From Gp6-AA40 sp035293405 (GTDB taxonomy: Bacteria > Acidobacteriota > Vicinamibacteria > Vicinamibacterales > UBA2999): a DNA stretch of 64,000 nt. Positions 63,433 to 64,000 of the stretch are shown here, one piece after another. Below the pieces are notes generated by a model. It worked only from the letters and a program-made list of their open reading frames with translations, ran no database searches and had not been told where the DNA came from. Both the position numbers and the translations under genes were made by a program. The number at the start of each line of letters is the position of its first letter. Position 1 is the stretch's first letter. The stretch covers positions 18,797 to 82,796 of the forward strand of contig DATDOE010000013.1 of assembly GCA_035293405.1 (NCBI GenBank), read 5' to 3'.

Positions 63433-63696
63433 ATGACGAATCGCACGTTAGTACTAGCCCAGTCGCTGTTTCTGATTGCGGGTCTCGCCGCCTCGTCATT
63501 TGCGGGGCAGCAAGATGAGGCTGCGCTCAAGAAGGACCTGACGTCGGTGATCGCGCTTCAGGGACAGCCGTGCGGGGAGGTCGTCGCCGTGACGGTGCTC
63601 GCACAGAACGACTACGCGGCTACCTGCAAAGACGGCAACAAGTATCACGTCTACGAGAATGCCAAAGGGCGTGTCGTGGTCGAGAAGCAAAAATAG
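63433..63696 (+). CDS. Small secreted protein
   Basis: 87 residues from ATG 63433, with GAAGGAG about six bases before it. A signal peptide (MTNRTLVLAQSLFLIAGLAA) is followed by a short beta-rich domain (CGEVVAVTVLAQNDYAATCK) with two Cys that could pair. I do not recognise the family. It probably forms an operon with the preceding lipoprotein; a terminator follows 30 bases downstream. Confidence 0.75.
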   Translation: MTNRTLVLAQSLFLIAGLAASSFAGQQDEAALKKDLTSVIALQGQPCGEVVAVTVLAQNDYAATCKDGNKYHVYENAKGRVVVEKQK

Positions 63697-63725
63697 ACGC
63701 GGTCGTCCTTCCTAGCGACACATCA

Positions 63726-63751
63726 CGATCCGCCGGCCGGCGGATCGTTTT
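63726..63751 (+). terminator. Rho-independent terminator
   Basis: A perfect 22-base palindrome (CGATCCGCCG-GC-CGGCGGATCG) followed by TTTTC, about 30 bases after the stop at 63696. Confidence 0.88.
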
Positions 63752-63768
63752 CAGGCCGATCTCTCTCC

Positions 63769-64000
63769 TAGGAGCCTGTCCGAGTAATGGCATGGGTCGC
63801 GCGCATGGGGCTTGCGAGGTGAGATCGAGGCGCGAGGAGGAGGCGATGCGGGACATCGCCGACGACGAGCAACGACGAGCTCGCCCGCACCCCCCATGCG
63901 CCCGGCGGGTTCCGGCGGCGTGCCGGCATCTGCGGCGTTGCCGCTCCTGGACACGGGCCCACCGTGCCGGCGTCGCGGCGCCTGGCATCTGCCGGCACGG
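63769..64000. mobile_element. Possible insertion sequence end, cut by the window edge
   Basis: After the terminator the text changes: CTAGGAGCCTGTCCGAGTAATG is the sort of terminal sequence found at IS ends, and the following 230 bases have short direct and inverted GCCGGCATCTGC/GTGCCGGC words but no full gene. The frames that are open (three minus frames) look like the edge of a transposase region. The rest is outside the window. Confidence 0.35.

Overview
The window is a 64-kb piece of a high-GC chromosome. The gene set suggests an acidobacterium, possibly of the Vicinamibacteria type: a TonB-dependent receptor with a carboxypeptidase-like N-terminus, several PQQ dehydrogenases, a zinc-ribbon/TPR serine-threonine kinase, a DUF2934 protein, a PEP-CTERM protein, many secreted proteins of unknown function, and many short interspersed repeats. 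This placement is inferred from gene content; no rRNA or tRNA was seen. No CRISPR array and no complete insertion sequence were found.

Layout. 0-10.6 kb: a secreted-protein block, mostly on the minus strand, with a TonB receptor, a DUF6152 protein, three related acidobacterial secreted proteins, a PQQ dehydrogenase and a degenerate metallo-beta-lactamase (MBL)-fold protein. 10.7-16 kb: an SH3/beta-barrel protein, then a plus-strand cluster around an ECF sigma factor with two CBM48 proteins and two proteins rich in Pro-Glu-Arg-Pro. 16-20 kb: a cytochrome b remnant, a fasciclin protein, a ChrR-type anti-sigma/ECF pair, a dienelactone hydrolase and a PEP-CTERM protein. 20-28 kb: a Ser/Thr kinase, a methyltransferase, an APH-like kinase bracketed by large dispersed repeats, and a secreted HpcH/HpaI-like protein. 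28-38.5 kb: groES-groEL, a surface-antigen barrel, a PLD-like protein, small envelope proteins, a Crp/Fnr regulator, an OmpA-like lipoprotein and a bifunctional penicillin-binding protein. 38.5-47.4 kb: a large repeat, a two-domain fusion protein, a PAS-GGDEF-EAL protein, a PEBP protein, an MFS transporter, and split LigD ligase and polymerase genes. 47.4-57 kb: a decayed parE-type toxin gene, then a four-gene minus-strand signalling operon. 57.6-60 kb: a cytochrome c plus a PQQ alcohol dehydrogenase. 60-64 kb: mutM, a TPR peptidase, two small secreted proteins, a terminator and a possible IS end.

The most unusual system is the operon at 47.8-56.5 kb. It encodes a 1,400-residue FIST/multi-GAF histidine kinase, a receiver joined to a degenerate ATPase-like domain, a sigma-54 activator whose receiver has Glu at the phosphorylation position, and a receiver-like domain fused to an aminoglycoside-phosphotransferase-like kinase. 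The genes overlap or nearly touch. A weak sigma-54-like promoter lies before the short gene just upstream. The output of this relay is unknown.

Other notable points: a natural fusion at 39.0-40.8 kb of two protein types that are separate genes at 7.6-10.6 kb; palindromic repeats that have entered coding sequence, including two copies inside a lipoprotein signal peptide; and a pair of large-repeat copies that differ by a small palindrome.
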